DNA of 64,000 nucleotides from NCBI GenBank assembly GCA_035048485.1, contig CM068586.1, positions 49,603,433-49,667,432 on the forward strand. The letters are read 5' to 3'. Below the pieces are notes generated by a model. That model had not been told where the DNA came from and ran no database searches. It was given only the letters and a program-made list of their open reading frames with translations. This stretch comes from Pteria penguin. Lineage: Eukaryota; Mollusca; Bivalvia; Pterioida; Pteriidae. Shown here piece after piece: positions 1 to 12,700 of the stretch. A program made the position numbers and the translations under genes. The stretch's first letter is position 1; each line of letters starts with the position of its first letter.

Positions 1-250
1 ATGCCGTCAACATTTAAGTAAAATAATCGTGGAGTGACATAAAACGATAATGAATTAATAATCAATTCATCAATCAATCTGTATCACGATCACCTTTGTA
101 TAACGGTCACCTCAATATTACGGTCACCTCTGTATAAAGGTAATCCATGTGTAAAGGCCACTTTTCTCTCTTTTTTTTTCCTTTAGAGTGACCTTTATAC
201 ACGAGTTTGAGAGTGTTTTAATACCTACACATGTTTTATTTTTTGATCAG

Positions 251-3200
251 ACTGGCCTTGTGGAGGCACACTGAGGGAGGATAACGGACAGCTTTCCTCG
301 CCACACTGGCCATCGTCATACCCACCATCTAGCACATGTATGTGGAAAATCATATCTCCTGCGAGATCTAGGATAGAGCTGTCCCTGATATCGCTAGACC
401 TGGAGGAGCACATCAGTGGCGACTGTAAATCAGCGTACGATTATCTTCATGTTTATGGTGAAAACAAGTCGGATACACTGAATCAGATTTATTGTGGAGA
501 GATGAATAATAAACATATCGTGGCGCCAGGAAATATAGTGCATATTATTTTCCGGAGTGACGAACGGGTACAGAAATCTGGATTTCATATGATTTATCGA
601 TTTCTCATACCGGAAGTCACGACATTACGAACGACGTCATTGGAGACGGATATGACGTCATCTTTTTCTGTGGAAATGACCACCCATGTGGAGAGAAATA
701 TATCAAACGATGTACATATGTCATTAACCGCTATGTTTAGTGAGAATAGAGTACACAATGTTTTGAATTCTAGGAATATGATACGAAAACAATCATCTGA
801 AAATAGTTCCGTCCAATATGAAGGTAAGAGTTTAGCTAGTCGTATTATGCAACATATTTTGATTTCTAAAGACATGATGATCGAATACTTGGAATACTAT
901 TCCGTCCTATTTGATGGTAAGAGTTAATGCATTATCTGTCTGAATTATATACCACGTTCTCAGTGAGTCTGATTCGTTTCCTAAGAGAACATGTTGACTT
1001 TTTCCAATCGACCACCTGATTTCATTTTATGATTCGTTCCCGGATGTCATGCCAATTTTTATTTTGCGTGCACGTTCATCCGATGGAAGGACGTGACGCA
1101 GAAACCCATGTGTGGAATTTGCAGGACATATCATTGCCTGAACACCTCTAAATGACCAGACAGGTTTTGTTATCGCCTGGATATGTTCACCCTACAGAGA
1201 TAGCCTGGATGTTTCCTCTTTATAGAGGTTGCCCGTATATGTCCACTCTACAGAGATCGCCTGCATATGTCCTCTCTACAGAGATCGCCTGCATATGTCC
1301 TCACTACAGAGATCGCCTGCATATGTCCTCTCTACAGAGGTCGCCTGCATATGTCCTCGCTACAGAGATCGCCTGCATATGTCCCCTCTACAGAGATCGC
1401 CTGCATATGTACCTCACTACAGAGATCGCCTGCATATGTCCTCTCTACAGAGATCGCCTGCATGTCCTCTCTACAGAGATCGCCTGCATGTCCTCTCTAT
1501 AGAGATCGCCTAGATCTATTCTCTCCATAGAGATCGCCTGCATATGTCTTCTCTATAGAGATCGCCTGCATATGTCCTCTGTACGAAAGTCGCCTGCATA
1601 TGTCCTCTCTATAGAGATCGCCTGCATATATCCACTCTACAGTGATCGCCTGCATATGTCCTCTCTGTAGAGATCGCCTGCATATGTCCTCTCAGTAGAG
1701 ATCGCCTGCATATGTCCTCTCTACAAAGATCGCCTGCATGTCCTCGCTACAGAGGTCGCCTGCATATGTCCTCTCTATAGAGATCGCCTGTATATGTCCT
1801 CTATAAAGAGATCGCTGGATAGGTCTTTTCTAGAGAAGCGATAAGTCCAGGTGAAAGTAAGGCCTGTGGCTGACTACAACCAGTATGCTCGATCGCAGGT
1901 CAAATTTGATTCATGTAGAGGCAGTAGCACAACGACATGAGGAAAATTCATAAGCAGTGTATTGTAAATGTGGAAAAAAAATTAAATGAAATTGGGGTTC
2001 AAATGTAACTGAATAAATTGAAAGATTCAGTTTTAATGTGTACTTCTTTAAAATAAGCACCTCTCTCTCTTTCTCTCTCTCTCTGTCTCTCTCTCTCAAA
2101 TCTGAGTTTTTTTGTTTTTGTATGTAAGTGATATATCATATGAATATATATCTTAGTAATCGATACCAATATAACTGTCATTTTATTTCAGATAAAAATG
2201 GTGGATATCCAATCATAACACCACAGACTCCCGTGGTAGTTACCGTGGAAACGGACTTCAGACAAGCGCTCATCATCCTCATCGTTGTTTTCATCGTCAT
2301 CGTTTTTATCATTATTCTCGTAATGCTGATAACATGTAGATATTATAGGTAACTATTTATCCAGTTATGTCGTTGTAGATATTACAGGTAAATATTTGTC
2401 CAGTTCTGTCGTTGTAGATATAACAGGTAAATATTTGTCCAGTTGTGTCGTTGTAGATATTACAGGTAAATATTTATCCAGTTGTGTCGTTGTAGATATT
2501 ACAGGTAAATATTTATCCAGTTCTGTCGTTGTAGATATAACAGGTAAATATTTGTCCAGTTCTGCCGTTGTAAATATTACCGGTAACTATTTATCCAGTT
2601 CTGTCGTTGTTCTGTCGTTGTATATATTACAGGTAAATATTTGTCCAGTTCTGTCGTTGTTCTGTCGTTGTATATATTAAGGTAAATATTTGTCCAGTTG
2701 TGTCGATGTAGATATTAGAGGTAAATATTTATCCAGTTGTGTCGTTGTAGATATTACAGGTAAATATTTGTCCAGTTCTGTCGTTGTAGATATTACAGGT
2801 AAATATTTATCCAGTTCTGTCGTTGTAGATATTACAGGTAAATATTTGTCCAGTTCTGTCGTTGTAGATATTACAGGTAAATATTTATCCAGTTCTGCCG
2901 TTGTAGATATAACAGGTAAATATTTATCCAGTTCTGCCGTTGCGGCCATAGTAGTTACATGTACGACTGTAGCGGAAGAGCTATTTTGCCCCGTCTTTTC
3001 TTTGACAAATAATTCTTCCGTTGCAGTCGTAACTACGGTCATAGGTAATAATTTGTGTACCTCAAATTTTATTAGACAGGATTTTATTTTGGCGTGAACT
3101 CACGAATAATGTCCCTCGCGAAAATTAAGTCTTCGTTGATGATAGCCGCTGTTGATGTCAATATAAAGCTATATAGGTGTGTACATGTATTAATGTTCCT

Positions 3201-3597
3201 TTAATCCAATCATATCTTGCGAGTAAAGAAGGAGTGGGATTCTCGCAAAAACTCGCGCGAAGTAGAACTTTTTGACGTAACTGATTTTTTTTCAGATTTC
3301 CGGCCTCACGACTTATACCAAGCAATTTAAGAGATGACAAATACAACGCTATGTTAAATCCATATTTACGTTTTAAAGATACATAAACATAGATTTTACA
3401 TAGCTTTCTATTTGTCATCTCAAAGGTCGTGAGGCCGAAAATTTGCAATATATAGTGTTTGTGTTCCTTTACTTTTTATGTACCGGACTTCCCTTTGGAA
3501 GACTTCTTCGAATCTTGATTTTTTTTCAATATTCTGAAATGTTGTTATTATTTGTATTTGTATTATTATTATTATTATTCTTCTTCTTCTTCTTCTT

Positions 3598-3628
<31 letters not shown>

Positions 3629-6600
3629 TTATTATTATTATTATTATTATTAAATTGAGGGGTTCCATTAATTAAACGACTATTGTGGTGATAAATGTCT
3701 CGTATTATCCAGGTCTGCTTCTTTTTAATTATAGAAGAGCTAGATCCCAATAAATTTGTATAAATCTAACTTAGAAAAATTCTGTCGATAAATATGAGAC
3801 CATAATCAAATATTGATCAACATTGACAATGTACAATCGAATGAAAGTGGGGGTGGCAGGATAGACTATACAATGAAAAATACATGAAGAATAGTCTGGT
3901 AATATTCGATGTAATAAACTCGTTAACCCCTGAGGACCTTAATTACTACCTACATCGCGTTTATCTCCCCTTACAAGTCCTGTGTCATCCGAGTAAATGT
4001 ACATGTAGATGATTGACTATGCATCTCTTATCCCTCCACATAAACTGCATACTCTGATGACATGATTACTCCATTAAAACCATCAAAGGTGCACTGACTT
4101 CTGGGATAGATGCAGATGTTACGGCGATTCAGTAACAGTTTTCAGCTTATATAGTCCTAGACCTACATGTGGTAGTTAAATCCATTCACTCATCACTAAG
4201 AGAATACAAACAAGATTTCTTGATTGGTTTGGATGTAAATACAAACAAGATTTTTTTTATTGATTTAGATGTAAGTATTTACAACTTTCTGTGGCATTTC
4301 GCAACATGGAAGTACAAGAGATTAACGACCGTTAAAGTACATATAAAGTGGCGGTGCCAAGACTCCATTCCATATCCTTTATCCCACTGATTGACAATGC
4401 ATTCGCTGTTCCGTCATCTTCCGTTTTAATCCGACGATCTGTAGAAAACTTGTATCAAGACCATTCTCTACCCAGGGTTCTATGCGCTACGAGCACTACA
4501 CCTCTGTCAATGCTTATTTTCAAAAATCTTGGGGAAAAAAACCATCATGATCATATGGTCATATTATGATATTGTGATGGACGGGTATCGACGTCCGCCT
4601 TCATAGCGGAAGGTTCTGGGTTCGATTCTCGGGTCCGGCCACAATTTTTCACTCTGCCTGTTACAGATTTGGTGTCTTGATTAGTCCTCATTAGTTGCAT
4701 GTTTGTGCACTGTGAGAGTTACATTCCTTGGGTTGTTGTGTGTTTCGGTTTCCAAGGTTGGAAACCTCTGGCATGGGAGAAGTGTGACGGACAGGTATCG
4801 TCCCGGATAGCTCAATGGTGAGAGCGTCTGCGTTGATAGCGGATTTTATTTTATTTATTTATTCTTTTTTTTTTTGTAATTCATAATAAATCGTTGTTTC
4901 ATAAACAAAACTATTTTGTGTAATTTGCGCATTAATTTAGGTGGTACTTATGTAAATATGGAATCGAAAGTAGAACAAGCATTGAAAAAATATGATAATT
5001 CGCTGAAATTAAGAGAAAATCATTTGGAAGCTTTGAAGTTTTTAAAGTAGCAAATATGCGCTTCTAAATTTGTTATGTGACTTCGAACAATTTGCCGAGC
5101 GTTAAGAGGGATATAAGCAAGAGTAAGGAGCGGTAACTCTAGGTAGAAAATGGTATCAAGACCAGAAGGTCCCGGGCGCGAGTCACACCGATGACCAGTA
5201 GGTATCCTGTCCATAGGATGAGACAGTAAAACCCGAGCTTTCGTGTCGCGGTAGATATGAAACATACAAAAGACCCCTTCAAACTTCTTATAGTGGGTCC
5301 GTTGACATGTGAGGATCCATCTTTTTTTTTCTTTTCTTTTTTTTTTTTTTTTGGCAGGGGGTTCAATCCCTTAAAATGAGCGCATCCCAGCTTTTTATTA
5401 TATTTATATAAATCATATTGGTACATGTTTTGCAAATACAAAGGTGGTCCGGACACCACTCACCACCCACTAGATCAGCTCATGGTTGCATTGGATTAAA
5501 TATCTGCGAGATGCATTTGGCAAATGCCGTCACCAAAAAAAAAAAAAAAAAAAAATAATAATAATAATACGTGAAATATTCACGGTGTGACGTAAAACGA
5601 AACTCAGACAAATAAAATATTTACATTCCATAATGTAAAGAGAATATCGGAGTAAATTATTTGACAGAGTTTTTAATTCTTTGGCAGTACATTCAGTACA
5701 CTGCGTTGTGCTATGAAATGCAGTGTACGTGTTTGTTATTCAGTTTAACAATGACTTGCTTCAGCATGGCAATACATCAATTGTCAGTTGCCGATCCAGA
5801 ATTATAAAAAAAAGACAGGGGTAGCCACAAAATCGCAAGTGAAAAGTAGTTCTGATACAGTTTGTGAAGTTTATATACGTGTGGTACAATCATAAGATTC
5901 AACTAAAAACGAAAAATAAGGGGTGGGGGTGGAATCCCCCTTTTTCAATCCTTCTTCCCTGGTCTGATGTCGGCACTGCATTGTAATGAACAAAGCTATT
6001 ATCTAGCACAAAAGGATGGATGGAAATAGCCCGATGTCACTTTTATAGTACGGAATATGTTACGTTTAATTATACTTCAATTATTATGTATACAAATCTA
6101 ACTCATCATTCCAATTCGTTAGATGTTCATTCCAAAGCTATACTTCCTGTTGCTTATGTGATAATTGATTCCGAACATCTTGTGTTTACAGAAATAGAGT
6201 CCCAAAGCGGCGAAGCGTTCCGAACTTTATCTTCACCGAGGAAAATGTTTCTCTGTACGATAAAGAAAAGTAAGTGCTTTTACGAAACTTTTACTGTGCT
6301 TTTACGAAACTTTTACTATGCTTTTACGAATCTTTTACTGTATATGTCATTCATTGAAATTACATATATAATATAGTGTAGTTTGTGCAAGAGAGCTAAG
6401 AGAGGACTAATTTTAATTATTTAATTCAGATTAAGAATTAATTCATTGTATTTGTAACATCCATTTCCTCTGGTAAAAGAAAGCCAAGTTTTTCGTCAGA
6501 TCCCTGCTTTGTGTTACATTGAAAGTTTAAAGCCTTTATTACATTGTCATGGATAAGTTTAAAATGATAAACATTTAAACATTTTTTACACTATTTTGAA

Positions 6601-6705
6601 AATTTTTAATGTAACATTTTGCCTGTCCATATCGTCTAACGAGGAAATGGCGGCAAGCGTAGTATGAAAACGTCTTAGAGGGGGCAGCTGATAAATACAG
6701 GAATG

Positions 6706-6768
<63 letters not shown>

Positions 6769-7770
6769 CAGCTTTTTCACCGAGATGTCTTTTCATCTAT
6801 CGAAAAACAAAATATATTAATCAATACTAAATTAAACCATTCCTGATGACAATGCATCTGCATGTTTTTGTTTTAGTACAATCAACGGAGAAGTTCAAAA
6901 GGAGTACGAAGAAACCGAGAGTATCAATCTACCTCAACCAGGGTGAGTGTCAAAACCCTTACATCTGGGGAAAATTAAAAAAAAAACTTACATTTGGACA
7001 GTACCACAATTCATACATCTGTGACCGTATTACACTTTTTGCATCCGGGGGTTATTATACACCCGGGAGAACGTGTGGTGTTCGATCCCATGTCACTCTT
7101 GACTAAATAGTGAAATGGTTGGTTGGTTGCTACTTCTGAAGTCGCTATCAGCCTTTTTCAGTCATATGGCGGCATGGCAGCGGTGGAGGTAACCAAACTT
7201 TGTGGGTTAACCTGGTAATTTAACCCGGATCATCTGCACGGCAAGCCAAGGGCTTAATGATTGAACTAGGGCTATTCAGAGTCAGTAGCAGATCTAGGAT
7301 TTCCGAAAAAGGGGGGGGGCACATGTGTATCAGCCAAACTGCTCAACCTTTTTTGGTGTCAAATCTGGATATTCACTAGTAAATATGTAGCGAGTAGGAG
7401 GCCGGGGCCCGGGCCACTGCTTGTCCAATGTGAATGTGAATCTCCATAAGGAGTACAAACACAAGATAGATATACTTTGATATATTTTATGAATTATTAG
7501 AACTTGTTGGTCTTCTTATTGAATTTCAGTAGAAATTGGTGCCATTTTATGTCCTTGATCAAAATATCAATTTCTATGTTGTATCACTGCATATTTTACA
7601 GTTCTGCAGAGCCACTTCCTGACGTGTCTTTTATCAATCCAATGTACCTTACGAGAAATCAACCCAGCACGGATATTCACCCTTCGTCAGAAAGAAGTGT
7701 TCGATATGACTCACCAGTAAGGAGTGTTCGATATGACTCTCCGGTATGCGGATATATAACCAATAGTTGA
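251..7770 (+). CDS. CUB-domain single-pass membrane protein (5'-partial)
   Basis: Five exons join with matching phases: 251-823, 2192-2348, 6192-6269, 6877-6942 and 7602-7770 (stop TGA 7768-7770). All boundaries are AG/GT; the first donor is GAAG|GTAAGAG. The first exon opens with CGGTL and runs through a CUB domain of about 112 residues: four canonical cysteines (CGG, STCMW, GDCKS, IYCGE) and the typical YDYLHVY strand. A Ser/Thr-rich stalk of about 75 residues follows. Exon 2192-2348 supplies a strongly hydrophobic span (ALIILIVVFIVIVFIIILV, then MLITC). The tail begins RYYRNRVPKRR, a positive-inside signal, and contains SLYDKE, an NPMY motif (7636-7647) and a direct repeat of RSVRYDSPV. 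CUB domains mediate extracellular binding, and NPxY motifs bind PTB domains or endocytic adaptors. The signal peptide and any upstream domains lie outside the window. No specific orthologue is recognised. The 3' end is uncertain: donor-like sites in the last exon could splice onward, for example to 8049. Confidence 0.8.
1195..1830. repeat. 28-bp minisatellite, about 22 copies
   Basis: Tandem copies of a unit reading AGAGATCGCCTGCATATGTC plus CTCTCTAC fill this stretch of intron in the CUB gene. Some copies lack 'ATA' or carry single substitutions. Because 28 is not a multiple of three, the array opens overlapping frames in every phase, and these are not genes. Confidence 0.95.
2061..2098. repeat. 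CT microsatellite
   Basis: Almost pure CT dinucleotides lie about 90 bp upstream of the acceptor of the membrane-span exon (2192). Confidence 0.85.
2335..2945. repeat. 39-bp minisatellite carrying copies of the exon's 5' splice site
   Basis: About 15 tandem units of 39 bp, each containing GATATTACAG|GTAAATAT followed by TTGTCCAGTTCTGTCGTTGTA. The first unit is the end of the membrane exon itself (TGTAGATATTATAG|GTAACTATTTATCCAG), so the array begins on the exon/intron junction. Two variant units near 2600-2690 carry an extra 'GTTCTGTCGTTGT' block. Since 39 is a multiple of three, open frames of 94 to 135 codons run through it on both strands; they encode only a 13-residue repeat (SSVVVDITGKYLS) and no recognisable protein. 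Confidence 0.95.
3558..3654. repeat. Compound ATT/CTT/ATT trinucleotide microsatellite
   Basis: Blocks of ATT, then about 16 CTT repeats, then ATT again. They give rise to spurious poly-Phe/Leu, poly-Arg and poly-Lys/Asn frames. Confidence 0.95.
4570..4850 (+). mobile_element. tRNA-derived SINE fragments, two partial heads
   Basis: The segment near 4575-4645 has a pol III B-box-like GGGTTCGATTCTC after a 'GACGTCCGCCTTCATAGCGG' stem. The segment near 4790-4845 has an A-box-like GGATAGCTCAATGGTGAGAG followed by 'CGTCTGCGTTGATAGCGG'. Both share GACGG(A/G)CAGGTATCG-like lead-ins. They look like two complementary parts of related SINE heads, the first without a good A box and the second cut off before the B box. 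Confidence 0.6.
5140..5610 (+). mobile_element. SINE copy with internal insertion
   Basis: Near 5205-5280 the sequence matches the core seen elsewhere here (GGATGAGACAGTAAAA..CGTGTCG). Near 5515-5605 it matches the SINE tail (GCAAATGCCGTCACC, then ACGTGAAATATTCACGGTGTGACG and TAAAACGAAA). The two parts are separated by about 230 bp with T-rich and unrelated sequence. They may be one interrupted copy or two copies. Confidence 0.5.
6709..6764. repeat. TA dinucleotide microsatellite
   Basis: About 28 uninterrupted TA units in the intron between CUB-gene exons 6192-6269 and 6877-6942. Confidence 0.95.
7270..7415 (+). repeat. Dispersed repeat with A-run/G-run junction
   Basis: GATTTCCGAAAAAGGGGGGGGG followed by CACATGTG and a stretch resembling TCAAATCTGGATATTCACTAG. 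A clear second copy lies at 62967-63110 (GATTTCCGAAAAAAGGGGG..., TCAAATTTGGAGATTTAC, ending in a CCGCCACTGCC-like block). This is probably a transposable-element fragment of unknown class. Confidence 0.6.
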
Positions 7771-9787
7771 AAGCTATTTTAGAAGCATACTATGCATATG
7801 ACAAACTTTATACTGCTAATTGTTTGTCAAAAAAATCCCATGATCGCTCTGCAGACATAAGGCGCATGTGGCCGTTCAGTAGGGGTTCGTTTCTTCTCGG
7901 GAACTCAGTGTCCGACCCGAGTTTCATGAGGATTTGGAGATTGCACCCTTTTTGCTCATTTTATATTTTCCTTTCTCGGCGTTTAATACTTAACGTTATT
8001 TTGTACCTTGAAAGAAGTATGTGTGTGTCCTATTGTCCTTTCCGGCAGCCCTTTAGAAGCGATACCCAGTCAACAAGAAGCACCGACCATGTTAAATGCA
8101 TTTCCGAAAATGGTTTTAGCTCACCTTTTATTTTGGTACTTTGCTCGTTATTCCATTAAAAACAGTAGAATTTGAGATACCAAGTTTCCGAATATCGACA
8201 AGGCACGATTTAATAAGAACTTCAAATTTACGAGGTATCTTTCGTAAAAAAAACCTAGTCCAGTAATAATTAAATTTTATTCGGATTCGGGTAGATTTAC
8301 AAGTAACTATGTTAGATTCGTATCTCTAACGATACTTTAAACTACTGCATTGTACAAGTACACGTTTGCATGAACACTGCCAGAAATATAACAAAAGCTC
8401 TGTAAATTCCCTAAGAAAGATCTTGCATATACTACTTGGAATCTCTTATGGACATAACCGGCTCCAATCTCCAAAGCGGAGTTGTCGTTCCTTTACAGTC
8501 CACACACACCTCTGCCAACATCTCAGGTTTTACAAGATTCTTGTAAAATCAGATTTTGCCTCTAAACGGTATGCCTTGGTCTTCCGTGGCTTTATTGGTT
8601 AAATTCAAAGCATTTACCATGTTACAATGAGTTTTAATCGGGCTTTTACATGAAATCAGCCCTTAATTTATACCGCACTTTATATATTTTCTCAGCGTAC
8701 GAATACAGTTTGTAAATAACACTATCATTTGCACATACCATGTCTTGAATCCCTCATTGTCAAATTTTGGCCCAGATAACTTGAATACGATAAAAAATTT
8801 CCCTAAACACGCAAAGCATTCTTTATTTTCTGCCTTCTGACTAGGGACTACTTTAAGTAGTTAGCAGAGATTAAAGGGAGTGCAAGGACCGTAACTCTGC
8901 TTTTGAGACATTCGGAACAACCACGCCCTTTACTTGTACCTACGTAAAAAGATTCGGACGTCACTCGGCGGAATGACTTGCATCGATTCCATGCATCAAT
9001 CGGTTTCCGGCATTGTACTCAGTAATATATCAGCGATGTAAAATGTAATCCAGTACACAATCTATGTCATCTATGTAAAGGAAAGTAATTAAAGCTGCAA
9101 CAGTTCGGGATTAACGTTTAATTTTAGTCCGTTGAATTGTGAAAGTCTTCTAACGTCTTTATTACACGCCGCGCACTGACCTATTTGTCTGGTACACATG
9201 CGAGCGTCTATAACTACAGGAACTATTTTTAAATATTGGCTACGATTGACGTCCGAGTTTTTTACATAGGAAAAGGTCGAGGATGTCCGAATGCTTTGGA
9301 GATTGAGCCAGCTCGCGACACTTTTATACCTCTTCACTAAAGAGTTCCTCGAATCAAATGCTTTTGATAACAAGAAAGAGAACTCTAATTTAGTTATTAA
9401 TAAAGCTGCAGTATTGCCAGGAGTATTGCAAATACAAATTTTGTCTTTTTCACAGAAAGGTTTCTATGGGAAAGTTTCAATTTCTCTGCTTTATTCAGGT
9501 GATTATGTATCCAATATATTTTATTTCAAATATGAAGAGGAAATATATTGAGTAATGTGTTGTTTTTACCTATATATGGCAATGGAAAATGTCGGAATCA
9601 TTCAATCTGGGAAGATGAAAAAAAATATGAAATTTTCAGTTAGTAACCACATCAGACGTCACTATGATAGACCATATGAAGAACCTGGATCAGTTTTGAA
9701 GCAATTTTATCCTACAACTGAATAAGCAGGATATGACCTTAAACTGATATTTTCAAAAATGACTACAAAATCACAAAAGGTTTAATT
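7771..9787. other. Convergent spacer between the CUB gene and the Dok-like gene
   Basis: No conserved protein is visible. A possible alternative last exon of the CUB gene lies at 8049-8159: the acceptor CTTTCCGGCAG precedes an open frame, PFRSDTQSTRSTDHVKC and onward to a TAA, in phase 0 with donor-like sites in the preceding exon. A canonical AATAAA at 9399-9404 on the + strand is a candidate polyadenylation signal for the CUB gene. Confidence 0.4.
9399..9404 (+). terminator. Candidate poly(A) signal of the CUB gene
   Basis: AATAAA is the best-placed canonical hexamer found downstream of the CUB-gene stop codon at 7770. The region near 9555 is GT-rich (AATGTGTTGTTTTT). The call rests on position and motif only. 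Confidence 0.35.
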
Positions 9788-12700
9788 TTTTATTAAATAT
9801 AATGGCTACATTACAGTACAGCTTAGAGCTGAGCTCCCCACAGAGAAATGGCTACAAAAGGAAGACTAGTGTGTCAGAACGATACAACATTTACAGACTA
9901 GAGTATGACGTCAGTACTTCATTGGTTAAAACACTCTCACGTGATAAAGTTTGAATACTGTGACAAATCTATCAGCCAATCAGCACAGAGACATCTATAC
10001 TCATGTATACATGTCTCTGACCAGCATTTCTTATACTTTTATAACCCAAAAGGTTTAAATAGTTACAAGAATTAAATTATAATGTAAATTTACATTAGTA
10101 TTTTTGTTCATACTTCTTGTACTTTACGGAAATGTGTCTTTATGGCCGAGATATTTTGTGTTGCCTGCGAGGCGTAACAAGTTTGGACAACGCCTTGTCT
10201 TTCTATCTAATAAATCAATACAGTGAAGGTATTATAACATCTGTAACAATAAATTCAGATTTTGCTTTAAATATTTGTGTATACCTTTATCAATATACGA
10301 TCTTTCGTACAAATTTGTGTAATTTAATGAAAAATATCACTATGATTAAGCAATGTAAATAAATGTCAACTAACACAGACATTGCCCTTTGTTCTCAAAT
10401 GTATCTTGTTTTGCCTATTCAGTACATCCTAAGTTGGTTTTTTTTCGTCATTCATTAACCACAGTATCCCAGATAAATACTCCTTTCAGTATCTTAAACA
10501 AGAAGTAATTGTAATACACAAATGCCCAATTGGCAGCAGTTTGCCACAACCGGATAGAAAGACGACCCTACGAATGCTTATCATCCGGGCCATCACAGCG
10601 AGTTATAAAAGCTATACAAGAATAAACTACAGGGATTACACAGATCCAATATATCGAGGCAAGCATGGATTTGTTAGTTTCATACCTTTCTACAAATATA
10701 TAGTAAAGGAAATAAAATTACAACAATTTTAAGATAACAAATGACCTTTTGATTAGGTGCACCTCAAATACAATTAATAACATGATTTACGGTATAATAC
10801 AAATAAATTCAATTTATAACATGATTTACGGTATAACAAAGACAAATTTTTACAACCAAAACTCTTAAGTCAAAAAGCCTATCCAGAAAATTCGAAGTAA
10901 GATTGTGAGAAGTGACATAGTATATCAGTATCTACAGAGTACAAAAAGGGGTAATTAAATGACATACATGTGGGGAAATGTAACTTGGCACATATAGAAT
11001 TATCATCCATCTCCATGTGTTGATTAGTACATCAATTAATAACAATTTTAATAATTTTGATTGCACATTTTATTTACAAGGATTTCAAACCTAAATTCTA
11101 CATTGTGACATCACAAGGCTCTGAACCTAAACTCTACACTGTGACATCACAACCCTCTGAACCTAAATCTACCATCTCATCACTATACAAGTCCAGTGTT
11201 CTCTATCTGGATTTCAGAGAGTCCCTCTACTACCTGATGACACTATGAACACCACTAACAAGGATTTCATTGAAACAATGAAAAATATCTTAATAACTAA
11301 TAGCTCTATGACTAATCAGTCAGCTGATGTACCATGTGACAAAATAATGCAATTTGATTGGTTGAAATTTTCAACATCTTCAATTTTAAATAATGGTACC
11401 TGTTTATATATCAACAAGGAAGCACTTTGAGGTTTTGTTTGACACAATGCTGATACAATTCAGATTCATAAAAAAACCATCTATTGGGAACATTGTTGTG
11501 AGAGTCAACTAATGGAACTACTTGGCAAGAATGTTATTAACATAATGATCTTGCAATAAGGAAGACCCCTGAATATTTCCATGCCATCATAATACATTTA
11601 AGGTAGTGCATCCCTCTTATAAGGAAGATAATACTTATATGCATAAAATACACAGTTTCCTTGATATAATACAATTCTTATCTAAATGCAATTGTCAAAC
11701 TAAGTTCATCAATAGTATTGCAATTTAACTATTTGACAGAAATCTTAAAATAGAATAAACATTTCGAAATGAGTAAGTGTTTAAATTAAAAATTTACTGA
11801 AATATTTCTTTTATATATTAAATAACCATTTTCAGTAGTACTTCCTTTTCAGACCACTTACAATTTAATGGCAGCTTCTATTCACTTTTTGAAAAATAAA
11901 TATTAGGGCAAGAAAGTTTCTGTGTGTTGAGGATCATTCCCCTTTAAAATACATATTACAGACTACAGACAAAAAGCAAATACTCTAAACAAATCCCCTT
12001 CCTCTTACTTAAAAACGACATTAGTTTATCATCTGGTCAAGGATTTTCTAACAAAATGAAAGTAATTTGTCTATGATTGAATTATCTTTCTTATATGAGG
12101 GATAGCCCCCTTAAAGATCCACCCAACTCCTTCTTCCGGATACTATGAACAACATCGAAGGCAAGACATCATTGAGCTTTTTTCTCAAGTCATAAAACTT
12201 TTGTGACATTTGGAAAAAAAATATTAAATACAATATTTCACTGCCTATATTATCTTATATTTTTTTAAAATACATATTTTGATGATAAATTGTTAATCGC
12301 AGACATATTCCTTAGGAGAGTTTACTTCAATGCCGACGAGAACTTCATGCCTATAAAATATATACATAGCAGGTAGGTATATTATGCCCGAATTTATGTA
12401 ATGGAGCAATGCATTCACAATCAATCCACATCTTTCAATCAAAATGAAAATAACAAACCATTATGGATAGGCACTCCTCAATCCCACACTGGGAACCAAT
12501 AAATACTGCTACCAAAAACAAGTTTTATTACACTCTCAGGAGCAAAAACCGAGATTCACTTATTTTGTATTTCTGCTAAAGTTAATGTGTGTATAATTTA
12601 TAGTTCTACAATAGAGGAAAACATGAACATTACAAAAAGAAGTAACATTCTATCGGTGGTAAACCTCCTTAAAGCATATGTATGGTATTGATCGCTAATT

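Larger units (their letters stand above)
2946..6191. other. Large intron of the CUB gene with microsatellites and SINE fragments
   Basis: Between exons 2192-2348 and 6192-6269 there is no supported coding exon. It holds an imperfect inverted pair at about 3285-3345 and 3405-3440 (GGCCTCACGACTT... / ...GTCGTGAGGCC), a TTC/TTA microsatellite, tRNA-derived SINE pieces and poly-A tracts. The remainder shows nothing recognisable. Confidence 0.6.

Noticed and set aside
1195..1830. Regular repeats considered as a CRISPR-like array
   Set aside because: The units are contiguous with no spacers, and the surrounding DNA is clearly eukaryotic with introns.
2396..3097. Open frames on both strands encoding 13-residue repeats
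   Set aside because: They follow from a 39-bp unit without stop codons. They are out of frame with the upstream exon and have no family resemblance.
3420..3750. Poly-Arg, poly-Phe and poly-Asn/Lys reading frames
   Set aside because: They are translations of the ATT/CTT microsatellite.
6020..6376. 118-codon frame across a CUB-gene exon
   Set aside because: The real exon (6192-6269) uses a different frame, fixed by splice phases on both sides; the longer frame is chance.
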